Source: Gammaproteobacteria bacterium (lineage in GTDB: Bacteria; Pseudomonadota; Gammaproteobacteria; UBA6429; Thiohalophilaceae). From it: DNA of 63,542 nucleotides. A model generated the notes under the pieces. The model saw nothing but the letters and a program-made list of their open reading frames with translations. It did not search any database and was not told the origin of the DNA. The stretch spans positions 1 through 63,542 of the forward strand of contig JAFLJQ010000060.1 of NCBI GenBank assembly GCA_022712915.1, written 5' to 3'. Of the stretch, positions 6,956 through 17,512 are shown piece after piece (the stretch's first letter is position 1; every line of letters begins with the position of its first letter). Position numbers and translations under genes: made by a program.

Positions 6956-9772
6956 CTATTCAACACTTACCGGGGGATCGTTCGGTTTAGTTATTTGGCT
7001 GTCGGCAGGTTTTTTGTCGGATATTTTTTCTGCACTACTGGGCTTGCTAAGCTCGGTTGGTACATTGCGGTCAACCATAGTGGGCTTATTAACCGTTTGA
7101 GGCCGGGTTTCTACCTGTACTAATTTTACTTGTGAGTCCTTGTTGGTTGTTTCACTGCCATTGCCCTTGTTTTCAGCCACCGGTTGTTGCTGCACGGGGG
7201 CAGGTCTGGTGATGGTGGACTTGGTTATTTCCCTTATTTGCTTGGCGGCGGGCTTCTTGTTCGCCTCATTTGTTTGACTGCTAGCAGGCTTGCTTGCTTG
7301 GCTGACAGCAGGCCTGCTTGCCTCATTTGTTTGACGGGCAGCAGGCTTGCTTGCTTCGTTTGTTTGGCTGACCGCAGGCTTGTTTGCCTCATTTGTTTGA
7401 CGGGCAGCAGGCTTGCTTGCTTCGTTTGTTTGACTGACGGCAGGCTTGTTTGCTTCATTTGTTTGACTGATCGCAGGCTTGCTTGCTTCGTTTGTTTGGC
7501 TGACAGCAGCAGGCTTGCTTGCTTCGTTTGTTTGACTAATAGCAGGCCTGTTGTTGCTTGCCTGGTTTATCTGACTAACCGCAGGCTTGGGCTCTGAAGC
7601 AGAGTTTGGCTGTGGTGGTTTATTATCAGCGGTATTTGCTTGTGCGGAAGTGTCATTGCCGTTTTGGCTTATTTGTGATGATTCATTGGCCTGTTGCTGT
7701 GCGTTATCCTGTGGTTGGCGACGACGACGATTATTGCCACGACGCCCACGACGCTGACCGGAGCCTGTGTTGCCAGGTTGGCTGTCTTGGGACTGTGTCT
7801 GCGCTTGGGGATTCTGTAGTTGTGTTTGGGACAGTTTGTCTACGTCCTGTTGTACAAGCTCGGCACTTTGTGGGCTTTGTTTTGTATCATTCTTTTTGTC
7901 TTGAGTCTGCACTTGTCCTTGTGGACGGCGTGGCTGCTGCCCCCGACGCGGCTGTTGTCCTTTGCTTCGTGGTTGTTGGTTGCGTTGTTGTTGACCTTGA
8001 CCTCGTTGTTGGCCACGCTGTGCTTGCCCTTTACCACGTTGTTGTTGGTTTTGTCGTGGTTGAGGTTTCGGTGTTGTTTTTTCATCGGCACCAAACAGGG
8101 AGCGGAATAATCGGGTAATAATCCCAGGCCGTGATTTTGCCTGTACTGCTGGTGCTGGGCGAGGTGATGCGGGAGTAACGGCTTTAACAGCAGGCTCTTC
8201 TGTTGGTGGACGCGCGGACGAGGACTGGATGCTATCCTGCAGAACTTCTGGCGTTCCTGGAATCTCATAGCTGGCAACTTTACTGCTCGCCTCACTGTCC
8301 CCTTCACGAATACGTTCAACAATGTAGTGGGGTGTTTCCAGGTGTGGGTTTGGTATCAACAGCACCTTCATTTTTTGACGTTGCTCAATGGCAGCAATGT
8401 CATCACGCTTTTCATTCAGCAGGAAGGTTGCGGTATCGACCGGGGTTTGTGCAACTACACGGAGGGTTTTGTCCTTCATGGCTTCTTCTTCAATCACACG
8501 CAGGATGGACAGCGCAAGTGATTCGATACTTCGAATAGTGCCCTGACCGATGCAACGTGGACAGACAATCTGACTGGATTCGCCCAGTGATGGACGCAGA
8601 CGCTGGCGGGACATCTCCAATAATCCAAAACGGGAGATACGACCGATCTGCACACGGGCGCGATCCATTTTAAGGGCCTCACGCAGGCGGTTTTCCACTT
8701 CACGCTGATTACGGGCCGGGGTCATGTCGATGAAATCAATCACGACCAGGCCACCCAGGTCACGCAGGCGTAGTTGGGTGGCGATTTCATCGGCAGCTTC
8801 CAGATTGGTATTTAGTGCCGTTTCTTCAATGTCACCACCTTTGGTGGCTTTGGATGAGTTAATGTCAACTGATAGCAGGGCCTCAGTATGGTCAATAACG
8901 ATAGAACCACCGGAAGGCAGGCGTACTTCACGCTGGAAGGCTGATTCTATTTGAGATTCTACCTGGTAGCGTGTGAATAGGGGAACAGGGTCGCTATAGA
9001 ATTTAATCTTGTTTAGGTTATGGGGCATGACCTGGGTCATGAAGTCCCTTGCCTTGTTATAAATTTGCTCTTCATCGACAATAATTTCATTAATATCATT
9101 GCGGAAATAGTCACGAATGGCGCGGGTAATCAGGTTACTTTCCTGATAGATCAGGAAGGGGGCTGAACGTTCTTGTGAAGCGGAGTCAATCGAACCCCAG
9201 ACCTGAACGAGATAATCAAGATCCCATTGTAGTTCTTCAGCATTTTTGCCAACACCGGCCGTACGCAAAATCAGGCCCATATCCCCGGGTATGTTCAGCA
9301 AACTGAGTGCATCGCGGGCTTCACTGCGGTCTTCACCCTCAATACGACGGGAAACGCCACCTGCTCGGGGATTATTGGGCATTAGCACCAGATAACGACC
9401 CGCCAGACTAATAAAGGTGGTGAGTGCTGCACCCTTGTTACCGCGTTCTTCCTTGCCGACCTGGACAACAATTTCCTGGCCTTCATTTAAGACTTCTTTG
9501 ATATTAACGCGGCCAGCACCCAGATCAACGTCTTTCTTGAAGTAGATACGGGATATTTCCTTCAGGGGCAGGAAACCATGGCGTTCAGAACCGTAGTCTA
9601 CAAAGGCTGCTTCGAGGCTGGGCTCGATTCGGGTAATACGACCCTTGTAGATATTGGATTTCTTGGATTCTCGGTGCGTCGTTTCGATATCTAAATCGTA
9701 TAGACGTTGGCCGTCAACCATCGCAACACGCAACTCTTCCGGTTGAGTTGCGTTAAACAACATTCTCTTCAT
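6956..9772 (-). CDS. rne: Ribonuclease E
   Basis: 938 residues. The catalytic half (1-~500) has the S1 domain (about 35-120), DNase I-like residues D303 (SVDINSS) and D346 (VIDFIDM) at the same numbers as in E. coli, and the zinc-link CPRC at 404-407. A short amphipathic segment, [12 protein letters not shown], at about 550-561 matches a membrane-targeting helix. After it comes a long disordered Q/R-rich region with RRGQQPRRP arginine clusters for RNA binding, then about ten 11-residue repeats. It processes rRNA, tRNA and mRNA and scaffolds the degradosome. It is divergent from rluC, as in E. coli. Confidence 0.97.
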   Translation of the reverse strand: MKRMLFNATQPEELRVAMVDGQRLYDLDIETTHRESKKSNIYKGRITRIEPSLEAAFVDYGSERHGFLPLKEISRIYFKKDVDLGAGRVNIKEVLNEGQEIVVQVGKEERGNKGAALTTFISLAGRYLVLMPNNPRAGGVSRRIEGEDRSEARDALSLLNIPGDMGLILRTAGVGKNAEELQWDLDYLVQVWGSIDSASQERSAPFLIYQESNLITRAIRDYFRNDINEIIVDEEQIYNKARDFMTQVMPHNLNKIKFYSDPVPLFTRYQVESQIESAFQREVRLPSGGSIVIDHTEALLSVDINSSKATKGGDIEETALNTNLEAADEIATQLRLRDLGGLVVIDFIDMTPARNQREVENRLREALKMDRARVQIGRISRFGLLEMSRQRLRPSLGESSQIVCPRCIGQGTIRSIESLALSILRVIEEEAMKDKTLRVVAQTPVDTATFLLNEKRDDIAAIEQRQKMKVLLIPNPHLETPHYIVERIREGDSEASSKVASYEIPGTPEVLQDSIQSSSARPPTEEPAVKAVTPASPRPAPAVQAKSRPGIITRLFRSLFGADEKTTPKPQPRQNQQQRGKGQAQRGQQRGQGQQQRNQQPRSKGQQPRRGQQPRRPQGQVQTQDKKNDTKQSPQSAELVQQDVDKLSQTQLQNPQAQTQSQDSQPGNTGSGQRRGRRGNNRRRRQPQDNAQQQANESSQISQNGNDTSAQANTADNKPPQPNSASEPKPAVSQINQASNNRPAISQTNEASKPAAVSQTNEASKPAISQTNEANKPAVSQTNEASKPAARQTNEANKPAVSQTNEASKPAARQTNEASRPAVSQASKPASSQTNEANKKPAAKQIREITKSTITRPAPVQQQPVAENKGNGSETTNKDSQVKLVQVETRPQTVNKPTMVDRNVPTELSKPSSAEKISDKKPADSQITKPNDPPVSVE
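7258..7580 (-). repeat. Tandem ~33-bp repeats inside rne
   Basis: About ten head-to-tail units encode variants of [11 protein letters not shown] in the RNase E tail. Some units have AR for VS or N for S, and a few are one to several codons longer or shorter. Length is kept in whole codons, so the frame survives. The near-identity of the units points to recent expansion by slippage or unequal recombination. No function is known for the peptide, and it should be unstructured. Confidence 0.85.
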
Positions 9773-10177
9773 TATATATAAACCTTTTGTCTGCGGCGCT
9801 CAACCACGCCCCTTGCGGGACTACGGGTTCGCCAGACCTTACTTTCGTCTACAGGTCAGTTTGATTTACGACCGAGCCGATGTTGTATTTTTTCGGGTCT
9901 ACCCACCATGTTCCGTAAGGGGATATGGGAGCGCTGTTTTTTTCTTTGGCGTTCGGGTGATAAACTTTATGTGTCTTACCCGAAACAGCCACCGTGTCTT
10001 TTCATATCTCTCCAACAGAATAGTAGGTGGAGAGGACATAAAATCGTAGAATCCATGAATCTGGATTATCTGTCTTTATTGCAAGGCCAATTACAATATG
10101 GCCAGAGTATTATCTGACTATACCAGTGATTAGCGGGTGCATCAATCTCCCGTCTACACTGTTAGTATAGAGACTAT
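9773..10177. promoter_or_regulatory. Divergent rne/rluC region; long rne leader with hairpin potential
   Basis: 405 bp separate the two divergent starts. In E. coli the rne 5' UTR is about 360 nt and folds into hairpins through which RNase E autoregulates (Rfam rne5). The length and G/C blocks here, for example GGGTAAGACACA paired loosely with TTATCACCCG on the minus strand, fit a similar leader. I could not confirm the conserved core by eye. No gene is seen in it. Confidence 0.4.
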
Positions 10178-11149
10178 ATGGAAAATACCACAGAAAACAA
10201 GACCGTAGGCGTTAAAATGCTGGAAATTGCTGCCGAGCAGGCTGGGCAGCGGATTGATAATTTTCTTTTAACTCGACTCAAAGGGGCTCCCAAAAGTCTC
10301 ATTTACCGAATTTTGCGTAAGGGGGAGGTGAGGGTCAATAAGGGGCGAATTAAGCCCACCTATCGCCTGCAGGCCGGGGATATGGTGCGTATTCCTCCCG
10401 TGCGATTGGATGAATCACAGGCACAAAAGCCGGGGGAACGGGTTTTACAGCGGGTTGAGCAAAGCATCATCTATGAGGATAAGCGGCTGCTGGTTATAAA
10501 CAAACCCAGCGGGTTGGCAGTACACGGGGGCAGTGGCCTGAGTTATGGCATTATTGAAGCCTTGCGGGCATTGCGACCCGATGCGCCTTATCTGGAGCTG
10601 GTTCATCGTCTGGATCGGGAGACCTCCGGTTGTCTGCTTATAGCTAAAAAGCGCAGTGCCTTGCGTCTGTTGCATGAGTTATTGCGTGGTAATCAGGTCG
10701 ATAAACAGTATTTGACGCTCATACGAGGTGATTGGGGCGGCGGTGATCGAGCTATTGACGCCCCATTAAGGAAAAATACCGTACGTTCCGGCGAGCGCAT
10801 GGTGATCGTGAGTGACGATGGCAAATCGGCTCGAAGTTTATTTCGTCCACTCTGTTGTCATGCAAAAGCCAGTTTGATGCAGATTAAACTCGATACTGGC
10901 CGAACTCACCAGATTCGTGTCCATGCGCTGCATAGCGGTCATCCTATTGCGGGTGATGAAAAATATGGTGATGAAGCATTTAATTTGAAAATGCGGACGT
11001 ATGGGTTAAAAAGGATGTTTTTACATGCGGCCCGTTTGACGTTTACCATGCCCGATGATGATCAACGATTTGTGGTAACCGCACCCTTACCCTCTGAACT
11101 TGATAATGTCCTAAAAAAACTGGATTTGAGGTATCGACTTGCAACATAA
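10178..11149 (+). CDS. rluC: 23S rRNA pseudouridine synthase RluC
   Basis: 323 residues. An N-terminal S4 RNA-binding domain (about 20-80, GQRIDNFLLTRLKGAPKS) precedes the RluA-type catalytic domain. The catalytic aspartate is in HRLDRETSG near residue 150, and TGRTHQIRVH is the second family motif. In E. coli RluC makes pseudouridines 955, 2504 and 2580 of 23S rRNA. ATG 10178 is used; an in-frame ATG at 10217 would also keep the whole S4 domain. The next gene overlaps its 3' end by 11 bp, implying coupling. Confidence 0.93.
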   Translation: MENTTENKTVGVKMLEIAAEQAGQRIDNFLLTRLKGAPKSLIYRILRKGEVRVNKGRIKPTYRLQAGDMVRIPPVRLDESQAQKPGERVLQRVEQSIIYEDKRLLVINKPSGLAVHGGSGLSYGIIEALRALRPDAPYLELVHRLDRETSGCLLIAKKRSALRLLHELLRGNQVDKQYLTLIRGDWGGGDRAIDAPLRKNTVRSGERMVIVSDDGKSARSLFRPLCCHAKASLMQIKLDTGRTHQIRVHALHSGHPIAGDEKYGDEAFNLKMRTYGLKRMFLHAARLTFTMPDDDQRFVVTAPLPSELDNVLKKLDLRYRLAT

Positions 11150-11786
11150 ATTAATTGTTTTTGACTGGGACGGTACCCTGATGGATTCCGAGGCCCGTAT
11201 TGTGGCTTGTATGCAGGGAGCAATTGCTGATCTTGACATGCCTGAACGAAGTGAGGATGAGATCCGCAATATTATTGGCCTTGGCTTACGGGAGTCGGTT
11301 GCAATGCTGTTTCGTGGTTTATCTGAAACAGATTATCTAGCACTGGTGGATCGTTATCGCTATCATTTTCTTATTGGCGATCAAACACCGAGTCTGATGT
11401 TTGATGGTGCGGTACCGTTGTTGATGAAGTTGTTGGATAAAGGCCATTTTTTGGCGGTTGCAACCGGTAAGGGTCGAGTTGGACTCGATAAAGTTCTGGA
11501 TGAAACCAATCTTAAGTCAGTATTTCATTCTACCAAATGTGCTGATGAGACTTTCTCCAAACCCCATCCACAGATGTTATTGGATATTATGCATGAGTTG
11601 GGCGTGGATGCGAAAGAGACACTTATGATTGGTGATACTGAATATGATATGCAGATGGCTAACACTGCCGGTACCCTGGCCATGGCGGTAAGCTATGGTG
11701 TACATAGCAAACAGCGCTTGCTTGATTGTCAGCCACTGTTTTGTGTTGATAGTATGAATGAACTGGCTGAATGCTTACTCGGGTGA
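11139..11786 (+). CDS. HAD-family phosphatase (Gph/YcjU-like)
   Basis: 215 residues with the four HAD motifs: nucleophile DWDGTLMDS (I), ATGKG (II), KPHPQM (III) and GDTEYDMQMA (IV). The cap is the helical C1 type of phosphoglycolate phosphatase-like enzymes. The substrate is unknown, but phosphoglycolate or sugar phosphates are likely. The start is TTG 11139, supported by GAGGT seven bases upstream and by the fixed distance to motif I. It overlaps rluC, an arrangement common in gammaproteobacteria. Confidence 0.88.
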   Translation: MQHKLIVFDWDGTLMDSEARIVACMQGAIADLDMPERSEDEIRNIIGLGLRESVAMLFRGLSETDYLALVDRYRYHFLIGDQTPSLMFDGAVPLLMKLLDKGHFLAVATGKGRVGLDKVLDETNLKSVFHSTKCADETFSKPHPQMLLDIMHELGVDAKETLMIGDTEYDMQMANTAGTLAMAVSYGVHSKQRLLDCQPLFCVDSMNELAECLLG

Positions 11787-11896
11787 TTATTCAGCCGTAT
11801 TATCTTCAATATGAGATCAAGACAAGCAAATGAACTGCCGTTATACTCCTGTGAGATCAAATAAAGTATAACCTGAATTATTTCTGGATATTTAAT

Positions 11897-12871
11897 ATGA
11901 ACGAAGTGCCCCCATCACAAGAACCAAATCAGGATAAAGACTGGCAACAGGATGTTATTAATCGACTTGCCTTTGCTGCTTTGAATGAGCAACGGCGTGC
12001 CCGTCGCTGGAATATCTTTTTTAAATCCTTATTGTTTTCTTATATGTTATTAATATTGCTGATGGTTACATTGCCAGGTAGCGTTGATACAACAAAATTA
12101 AAATCAGGTAAGCATACGGCATTGATCGAAATAAATGGCGTTATTGCCGATAGCTCAGATGCTAGTGCAGATAATATTATTTCTGGTTTGCGTGCTGCTT
12201 TTAAAGATAAGAATACAGCTGGAATCATTTTACGTATTAATAGCCCAGGCGGTAGTCCGGTTCAGGCCGGGTATGTGAATGATGAAATCAAACGTTTGCG
12301 GGATAAATATCCGCACAAAAAGGTCTATGCTGTGGTCACTGATATGTGTGCCTCGGGTGGTTATTATATTGCGGCTGCCGCAGACTCAATCTTTGCGGAT
12401 AAGGCCAGTATGATCGGTTCTATTGGTGTGCTGATTAACAGCTTTGGTTTTGTCGATGCCATGGAAAAACTCGGTGTTGAGCGTCGCCTGTATACAGCAG
12501 GTCAGAGCAAGGGTTTTCTGGATCCTTTCACGCCACAAAAAAAGACTGATATTGATCACGTTGAAAAAATGCTTGGCACCATTCATCGTCAATTCATTGA
12601 TGTTGTTAAACAGGGGCGAGGGCAGCGATTGAAAGACGATCCACGCTTATTTACTGGCCTGGTCTGGACGGGTGAAGAGAGTCTGGAACTGGGTTTGATT
12701 GATGGACTGGGTAGTAGTAGTTATGTTGCGCGTGAAATTATTGAGGCAGAAAATATTGTTAATTACACTCCAAGGGTAACGGCTGTTGAGCGGTTTGCCG
12801 AGCGTCTTGGTGTCTCTTTCGCTTCAACTCTATCGCAGATTATGGGTATTGAGCAGGTTCCATTCAGATAA
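11897..12871 (+). CDS. sppA: Signal peptide peptidase SppA (36K type, S49)
   Basis: 324 residues with one N-terminal membrane helix (about 40-60) and a periplasmic S49 domain. The catalytic serine is in CASGGYYIAAAADS, and the lysine is in AGQSKGFLDP about 50 residues later. The single-domain length matches the 36K form and not the 67K E. coli form. It degrades cleaved signal peptides in the membrane. Its stop overlaps the maf stop by eight bases in a convergent arrangement. Confidence 0.92.
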   Translation: MNEVPPSQEPNQDKDWQQDVINRLAFAALNEQRRARRWNIFFKSLLFSYMLLILLMVTLPGSVDTTKLKSGKHTALIEINGVIADSSDASADNIISGLRAAFKDKNTAGIILRINSPGGSPVQAGYVNDEIKRLRDKYPHKKVYAVVTDMCASGGYYIAAAADSIFADKASMIGSIGVLINSFGFVDAMEKLGVERRLYTAGQSKGFLDPFTPQKKTDIDHVEKMLGTIHRQFIDVVKQGRGQRLKDDPRLFTGLVWTGEESLELGLIDGLGSSSYVAREIIEAENIVNYTPRVTAVERFAERLGVSFASTLSQIMGIEQVPFR

Positions 12872-13442
12872 CATTGATGCCTTCTTTTTCCAGCATTCGA
12901 ATCAGTTTGATCAAGGGTAATCCAATAAGGGTATTTGGATCCTCTCCTTTAAGACGTTCGAACAGGGCAATCCCTAATCCCTCTGATTTAAAACTCCCGG
13001 CACAGTTATAGGGTTGCTCTGCCTGTAGGTAATTTTCGATTTGTCCAAGGTTCAGGTCGCGAAACACGACTTCGAAGGGGATGACCTCTGACTGATATTG
13101 GCCCGTTGCCCCATTGAGCAGGCAGAGGCCGGTCAGAAAAGTGACGGTTTTGCCTGAGGCCTGTTGTAACTGGGTGACTGCTTTTTCATGGTTTCCGGGT
13201 TTACCTAGAATTTGCCCATCAATGACAGCTACCTGATCTGAGCCGATAATGACGGCATCCGGGCAGTTTTCCGCAACTTTTATGGCTTTAGCACAGGCCA
13301 GCCGTTTGACCATTTGTTGCGCGGTTTCATTTGAATGTGGTGATTCATCTATATCGGGTGCGTTGATCTGAAAGGGGAGCCCCAGTTTTTCTAGAATGGT
13401 CTTGCGAAAAGGTGAACTTGATGCGAGCACAAGACGTGGCAT
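12864..13442 (-). CDS. Maf-family nucleotide pyrophosphatase (YceF-like)
   Basis: 192 residues from ATG 13442, beginning MPRLVLASSSPFRK, the Maf signature. An 11-codon upstream extension is open but lacks similarity. Other blocks are DESPHSNE, GSDQV and GKPGNHEKA. Maf proteins hydrolyse non-canonical or modified NTPs, and the YceF subgroup prefers m7GTP. Position next to yceD-rpmF-plsX matches E. coli yceF. Transcribed opposite to its neighbours. Confidence 0.93.
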   Translation of the reverse strand: MPRLVLASSSPFRKTILEKLGLPFQINAPDIDESPHSNETAQQMVKRLACAKAIKVAENCPDAVIIGSDQVAVIDGQILGKPGNHEKAVTQLQQASGKTVTFLTGLCLLNGATGQYQSEVIPFEVVFRDLNLGQIENYLQAEQPYNCAGSFKSEGLGIALFERLKGEDPNTLIGLPLIKLIRMLEKEGINVI

Positions 13443-13628
13443 ATTTATCCTTAAAGTAATGAGGTTTGGGGCCATTTGGTTGGCAATTATTACAGACTAG
13501 GGAGGAAAAGGGTATGTTCACTATAACCTTTCTGTAAGTATGCTTATTTGCTTGTTTGTTTGAATTACTGATTTGATTGGCTTATATTTTTTGACTCTTA
13601 TGGGGGGGGCGGATACAATTCGCCGCTT

Positions 13629-14156
13629 ATGTCCGGGCAGCAGCGCTTACCTCTTGAAATAGACCCCTTTCTCATGGCCGAGATGGGGCGTCGCTTTATA
13701 GGGGATGTGGAATTATCCGTGTTCAAGCGAGTGCTACCGTTGTTGGAATCGACATCAGGTAATGTTGATATCGAACTTGTATTTGGTATTGATGAAGGTG
13801 GAATTAGCTATCTGAACGGGAAGTTAAAGACAATGTTGGTGTTAAGCTGCCAACGTTGCCTGACGGCAATGGATTTCCCCGTGCAGAATGAGTTTCGACT
13901 GGCAATTGTAAGGAACAATTGTGAGGCTGAGCAGTTGCCTGAACACTATGAACCGGTAATTGTTGAAACAACACCTATGCATATGATGGATATGATTGAA
14001 GATGAGATTTTACTCTCTATTCCCCATATTCCGATGCATGACGAGGCGTTGTGTTTGATAAAACCGTTCAGCGACAAAGACAATTTGGCAGAACAGCAGA
14101 AAGAAGTGAGGCCTAATCCTTTTGCTGTTCTGGAAAAACTGAAAAAAGATCATTGA
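13629..14156 (+). CDS. yceD: YceD/DUF177 23S rRNA accumulation protein
   Basis: 175 residues with the DUF177 core: a CQRCL block near residue 78, [14 protein letters not shown] near 120, and a [11 protein letters not shown]-terminus. The family is needed for normal 23S rRNA levels in bacteria and plastids. It is directly upstream of rpmF, and the two genes are separated by about 20 bp, the near-universal arrangement. Confidence 0.92.
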   Translation: MSGQQRLPLEIDPFLMAEMGRRFIGDVELSVFKRVLPLLESTSGNVDIELVFGIDEGGISYLNGKLKTMLVLSCQRCLTAMDFPVQNEFRLAIVRNNCEAEQLPEHYEPVIVETTPMHMMDMIEDEILLSIPHIPMHDEALCLIKPFSDKDNLAEQQKEVRPNPFAVLEKLKKDH

Positions 14157-14176
14157 AAGTAAACGAGGCACATATT

Positions 14177-14359
14177 ATGGCAGTTCAAAAAAATCGTACA
14201 ACCCCATCCAAACGTGGCATGCGTCGTTCGCATGATGCACTGAAAACAAGTGCATTATCGATTGAATCCTCCACGGGTGAAACCCATTTGCGTCATCACA
14301 TTAGTGCTGATGGTTATTACCGTGGACGCAAGGTTCTCAACACAAAACAAGATGATTAA
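14177..14359 (+). CDS. rpmF: Large ribosomal subunit protein bL32
   Basis: 60 residues, basic, starting [20 protein letters not shown], which is the conserved bL32 N-terminus. ATG 14177 is used because the eight upstream codons are not part of the family; ACGAGG lies about ten bases before it. It is the second gene of the yceD-rpmF-plsX-fab cluster. A hairpin GGGACAT / ATGTCCC at 14446-14467 lies in the 155 bp before plsX and may limit read-through. Confidence 0.95.
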   Translation: MAVQKNRTTPSKRGMRRSHDALKTSALSIESSTGETHLRHHISADGYYRGRKVLNTKQDD

Positions 14360-14514
14360 ATATTAAAGGGGCTGTGGTCTCGCCTTTGCGGCATATCCTT
14401 ATTCGACAAGCCTGAACAATACACGTTAGTCTTCAAGTTCAATGTGGGACATGCATTGGTATGTCCCGTGTTAAACATTAATCAATTATTATAAAATACG
14501 ACGTAAACTATTAC

Positions 14515-15543
14515 ATGAATGTGGATGCCACGATAGCACTTGATGCAATGGGCGGCGATCACGGAGCGAGCATCGTTGTCCCCGCAGCACTGAAGGCGTT
14601 AAAAAAACACGCTGGACTGAAACTTGTTCTGGTCGGAGATGAGAAAAAGATTTCGGACGTTTTGAAACAGAATAAAATGACTGTTTCAGATCGATTGTCT
14701 ATTCACCATTCCTCACAGGTGGTGACTATGGATGAACTACCATCACAAGCCCTGCGTGGGAAAAAAGATTCTTCCATGCGGGTTGCGATCAACCTTGTTA
14801 AGGAAGGGCGAGCTCAGGCCTGTGTCAGTGCTGGTAACACTGGTGCTTTGATGGCCACAGCTCGTTTTGTGCTCAAGACCTTGCCTGGCATCGATCGTCC
14901 TGCAATTTGTACTACGCTTCCTACAGTGAAAGGCCATGTCTATGTGCTTGATTTGGGAGCCAATGTAGATTCCTCCGCCGAACATCTGTTTGAGTTTGCC
15001 GTGATGGGATCTGAACTGGCCAGTGCGGTAGATGAAATAGCAGCGCCAACAGTGGGTTTGTTGAATATAGGCGAGGAAGAAATTAAGGGCAATGAGCGAG
15101 TAAAGGAAGCTGCACGCTTGTTGTCTGATAGTCGCCTGAATTATATCGGTTATGTAGAGGGTGATGGGATCTATCTTGGGGTTGCCGATGTGGTGGTGTG
15201 TGATGGCTTTGTAGGTAATGTTATGTTAAAAACTACCGAGGGCGTCGCCAAAATGATCAGTCACTATATCAAACAGGAATTTAAGAAAAACCCCTTCACC
15301 ATGATAGCGGGTTTGATAGCGATGCCGGTATTAAAAGCCTTTCGTCGTCGTATTGACCCTAGAGAATACAATGGTGCCAGTCTGGTGGGATTGCAGGGCA
15401 TCGTGATCAAAAGTCATGGCGGTGCTGATGCGCTAGCCTTCAGCAATGCTATTCATGAAGCGATACTCGAAGTCGACAAAAATGTACCGCAACGCATCAG
15501 TCAACAACTGGAAGCCATTTTGGTAGAGGAGCGGGGCGTTTGA
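14515..15543 (+). CDS. plsX: Phosphate acyltransferase PlsX
   Basis: 342 residues starting [14 protein letters not shown], the PlsX signature, with [14 protein letters not shown] near residue 105 and [13 protein letters not shown] near 230. It converts acyl-ACP to acyl-phosphate for the PlsY step of phospholipid synthesis, as a peripheral membrane protein. Its TGA stop overlaps the fabH start. Confidence 0.96.
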   Translation: MNVDATIALDAMGGDHGASIVVPAALKALKKHAGLKLVLVGDEKKISDVLKQNKMTVSDRLSIHHSSQVVTMDELPSQALRGKKDSSMRVAINLVKEGRAQACVSAGNTGALMATARFVLKTLPGIDRPAICTTLPTVKGHVYVLDLGANVDSSAEHLFEFAVMGSELASAVDEIAAPTVGLLNIGEEEIKGNERVKEAARLLSDSRLNYIGYVEGDGIYLGVADVVVCDGFVGNVMLKTTEGVAKMISHYIKQEFKKNPFTMIAGLIAMPVLKAFRRRIDPREYNGASLVGLQGIVIKSHGGADALAFSNAIHEAILEVDKNVPQRISQQLEAILVEERGV

Positions 15544-16508
15544 TTTATTCACGTATCACAGGCACAGGGGGATATTTGCCAGAGAAGGTCCTTACTAATG
15601 CCGATCTGGAAAAAATCGTTGATACCTCGGATGCCTGGATTACTGAACGCACAGGTATTAAGAAACGTCATATCGCAGGAGAGAATGAAACGACTTGCGA
15701 TCTAGCGGAACAGGCATCCCGCAATGCCATTGATGCGGCAGGTTTGAAGCCAACAGATATTGATCTTATTATCATCGCAACGACTACGGCAAATCGCATT
15801 TTTCCAAGTACCGCTTGTTTGTTACAGCAACGACTGGGTATACACGGTTGTCCGGCCTTTGATGTTCAGGCCGTTTGCACTGGCTTTGTCTATGCCTTGG
15901 GTATAGCCGATATGTTTGTCAAAGCCGGCAAGGCCAAAAATGCACTCGTAGTTGGCGCTGAAACCTTATCTCGTATTCTTGACTGGACGGATCGAGGCAC
16001 TTGCGTTTTGTTTGGTGATGGGGCCGGGGCTGTGGTGCTAAGCGCGAGTGAAAAACCGGGCATACTTTCGACGCACTTGCATGCCGATGGTCAGTACAGT
16101 GATCTTTTGACCGTACCAGCTGGTATATCAGAAGATTATCAGAGACTGAAAGCCGGTGAAGCATATGTAGAAATGAAGGGTAATGAGGTCTTTAAAATAG
16201 CCGTCAATACCTTGGGCCGTATTGTTGATGAGACCTTGAAGGCCAATAATATGCAGAAATCCGATATCAATTGGTTAGTCCCTCATCAGGCCAATATACG
16301 AATTATTAATGCTACTGCCAAGAAGCTTAATATGTCTATGGATCACGTTGTGGTCACTGTCCATGAGCATGGTAATACCTCTGCGGCTTCTATTCCCCTG
16401 GCATTTGATATTGCCATGCGCGATGGTCGTATCAAACAGGGCGATACCGTTTTATTTGAAGCCTTCGGTGGTGGTTTCACCTGGGGTTCGGCACTGCTAA
16501 TTATCTAA
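15540..16508 (+). CDS. fabH: 3-oxoacyl-ACP synthase III FabH
   Basis: 322 residues. The catalytic triad is visible as Cys in [10 protein letters not shown] (about 113), His in VPHQANIRI and Asn in HGNTSAAS. It condenses acetyl-CoA with malonyl-ACP to start fatty-acid synthesis. The start is TTG 15540, with GAGGA about nine bases upstream and overlap of the plsX stop, so it is translationally coupled. Confidence 0.96.
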   Translation: MIYSRITGTGGYLPEKVLTNADLEKIVDTSDAWITERTGIKKRHIAGENETTCDLAEQASRNAIDAAGLKPTDIDLIIIATTTANRIFPSTACLLQQRLGIHGCPAFDVQAVCTGFVYALGIADMFVKAGKAKNALVVGAETLSRILDWTDRGTCVLFGDGAGAVVLSASEKPGILSTHLHADGQYSDLLTVPAGISEDYQRLKAGEAYVEMKGNEVFKIAVNTLGRIVDETLKANNMQKSDINWLVPHQANIRIINATAKKLNMSMDHVVVTVHEHGNTSAASIPLAFDIAMRDGRIKQGDTVLFEAFGGGFTWGSALLII

Positions 16509-16527
16509 AAAATTAATTTAAGGTGTA

Positions 16528-17457
16528 ATGATGTCTATTGGCTTTATTTTTCCTGGGCAAGGCTCGCAATCGGTTGGCATGCTGGCGGCATTGGCTGAAG
16601 CTCATGGCCTGGTTGAGTCAACGTTTAAAGAGGCTTCGGATGCTCTGGGTTATGATCTTTGGCATCTGGTGCAAGATGGCCCGGTCGATAAACTCAATTT
16701 AACCGAAATTACCCAACCGGCGATGCTCACGGCAGGGGTGGCAACATTTCGTGTTTGGCGGGAACAAGGTGGGGCTATGCCCTCGGTAATGACAGGCCAT
16801 AGCCTGGGCGAGTATTCCGCTCTGGTTTGTGCCGGTAGCCTAGCTTTTACCGATGCGGTTACGTTGGTTTCAGAGCGTGGTAAGTTGATGCAACAAGCCG
16901 TGCCGGCGGGTAGTGGTGCTATGGCTGCGATATTGGGCCTGGATGATAATACGGTCAAGGCAATTTGTGATGAGGCTGCACAAGGATATGTGATCGAACC
17001 GGTTAATTTTAATTCTCCCAACCAAGTTGTGGTGGCCGGAGATAAGGCCGCTGTTGAACGTGCCACAGTTATTGCCAAGGAAAAGGGCGCTAAACGGGCT
17101 ATTCTACTACCTGTAAGTGTGCCGTCTCACTGTTCCCTGATGAAATTTGCCGCCGATGAATTGGCCACTGAACTTGCCGGGATTGATATTCAATCACCCA
17201 AGCTGACCGTCATCAATAATGTTGATGTTGCCAGCCCAACGGATTGCGATGCCATCCGTGATGCTTTAATACGTCAAATTTATCAACCGGTTCGTTGGGT
17301 AGAGGTTATTCAGGCTATGCATGCCCAAGGCGTGGAAACGGTGATTGAATCCGGACCTGGAAAGGTATTGGCAGGTTTGAATAAACGTATCGTTAAGACA
17401 ATGAATGCCATGCCGGTTTATGATCCTGCTACCCTGATGGCTGCGTTGTCAGCATAG
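16528..17457 (+). CDS. fabD: Malonyl-CoA:ACP transacylase FabD
   Basis: 309 residues with FPGQGSQSVGML at the start, the nucleophile motif GHSLGEYSAL near residue 92, and the late histidine in SVPSHCSLM. It loads malonyl onto ACP. Two consecutive ATG codons (16528 and 16531) are available. It lies 19 bp after fabH in the fab operon. Confidence 0.96.
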   Translation: MMSIGFIFPGQGSQSVGMLAALAEAHGLVESTFKEASDALGYDLWHLVQDGPVDKLNLTEITQPAMLTAGVATFRVWREQGGAMPSVMTGHSLGEYSALVCAGSLAFTDAVTLVSERGKLMQQAVPAGSGAMAAILGLDDNTVKAICDEAAQGYVIEPVNFNSPNQVVVAGDKAAVERATVIAKEKGAKRAILLPVSVPSHCSLMKFAADELATELAGIDIQSPKLTVINNVDVASPTDCDAIRDALIRQIYQPVRWVEVIQAMHAQGVETVIESGPGKVLAGLNKRIVKTMNAMPVYDPATLMAALSA

Positions 17458-17512
17458 AGTTAACAGGTTTATGCAGAATGAATCAAAATCAAAGAATAAA
17501 GAGGATGATAAC

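Noticed and set aside
7258..7580. CRISPR-like appearance of regular ~33-bp repeats
   Set aside because: Units are contiguous, without unique spacers, in frame within rne, and encode a peptide repeat.
7184..8538. Several long plus-strand open frames opposite rne
   Set aside because: They are low-complexity shadows of the repeat-rich, stop-poor antisense strand of rne, with no start context or family motifs.
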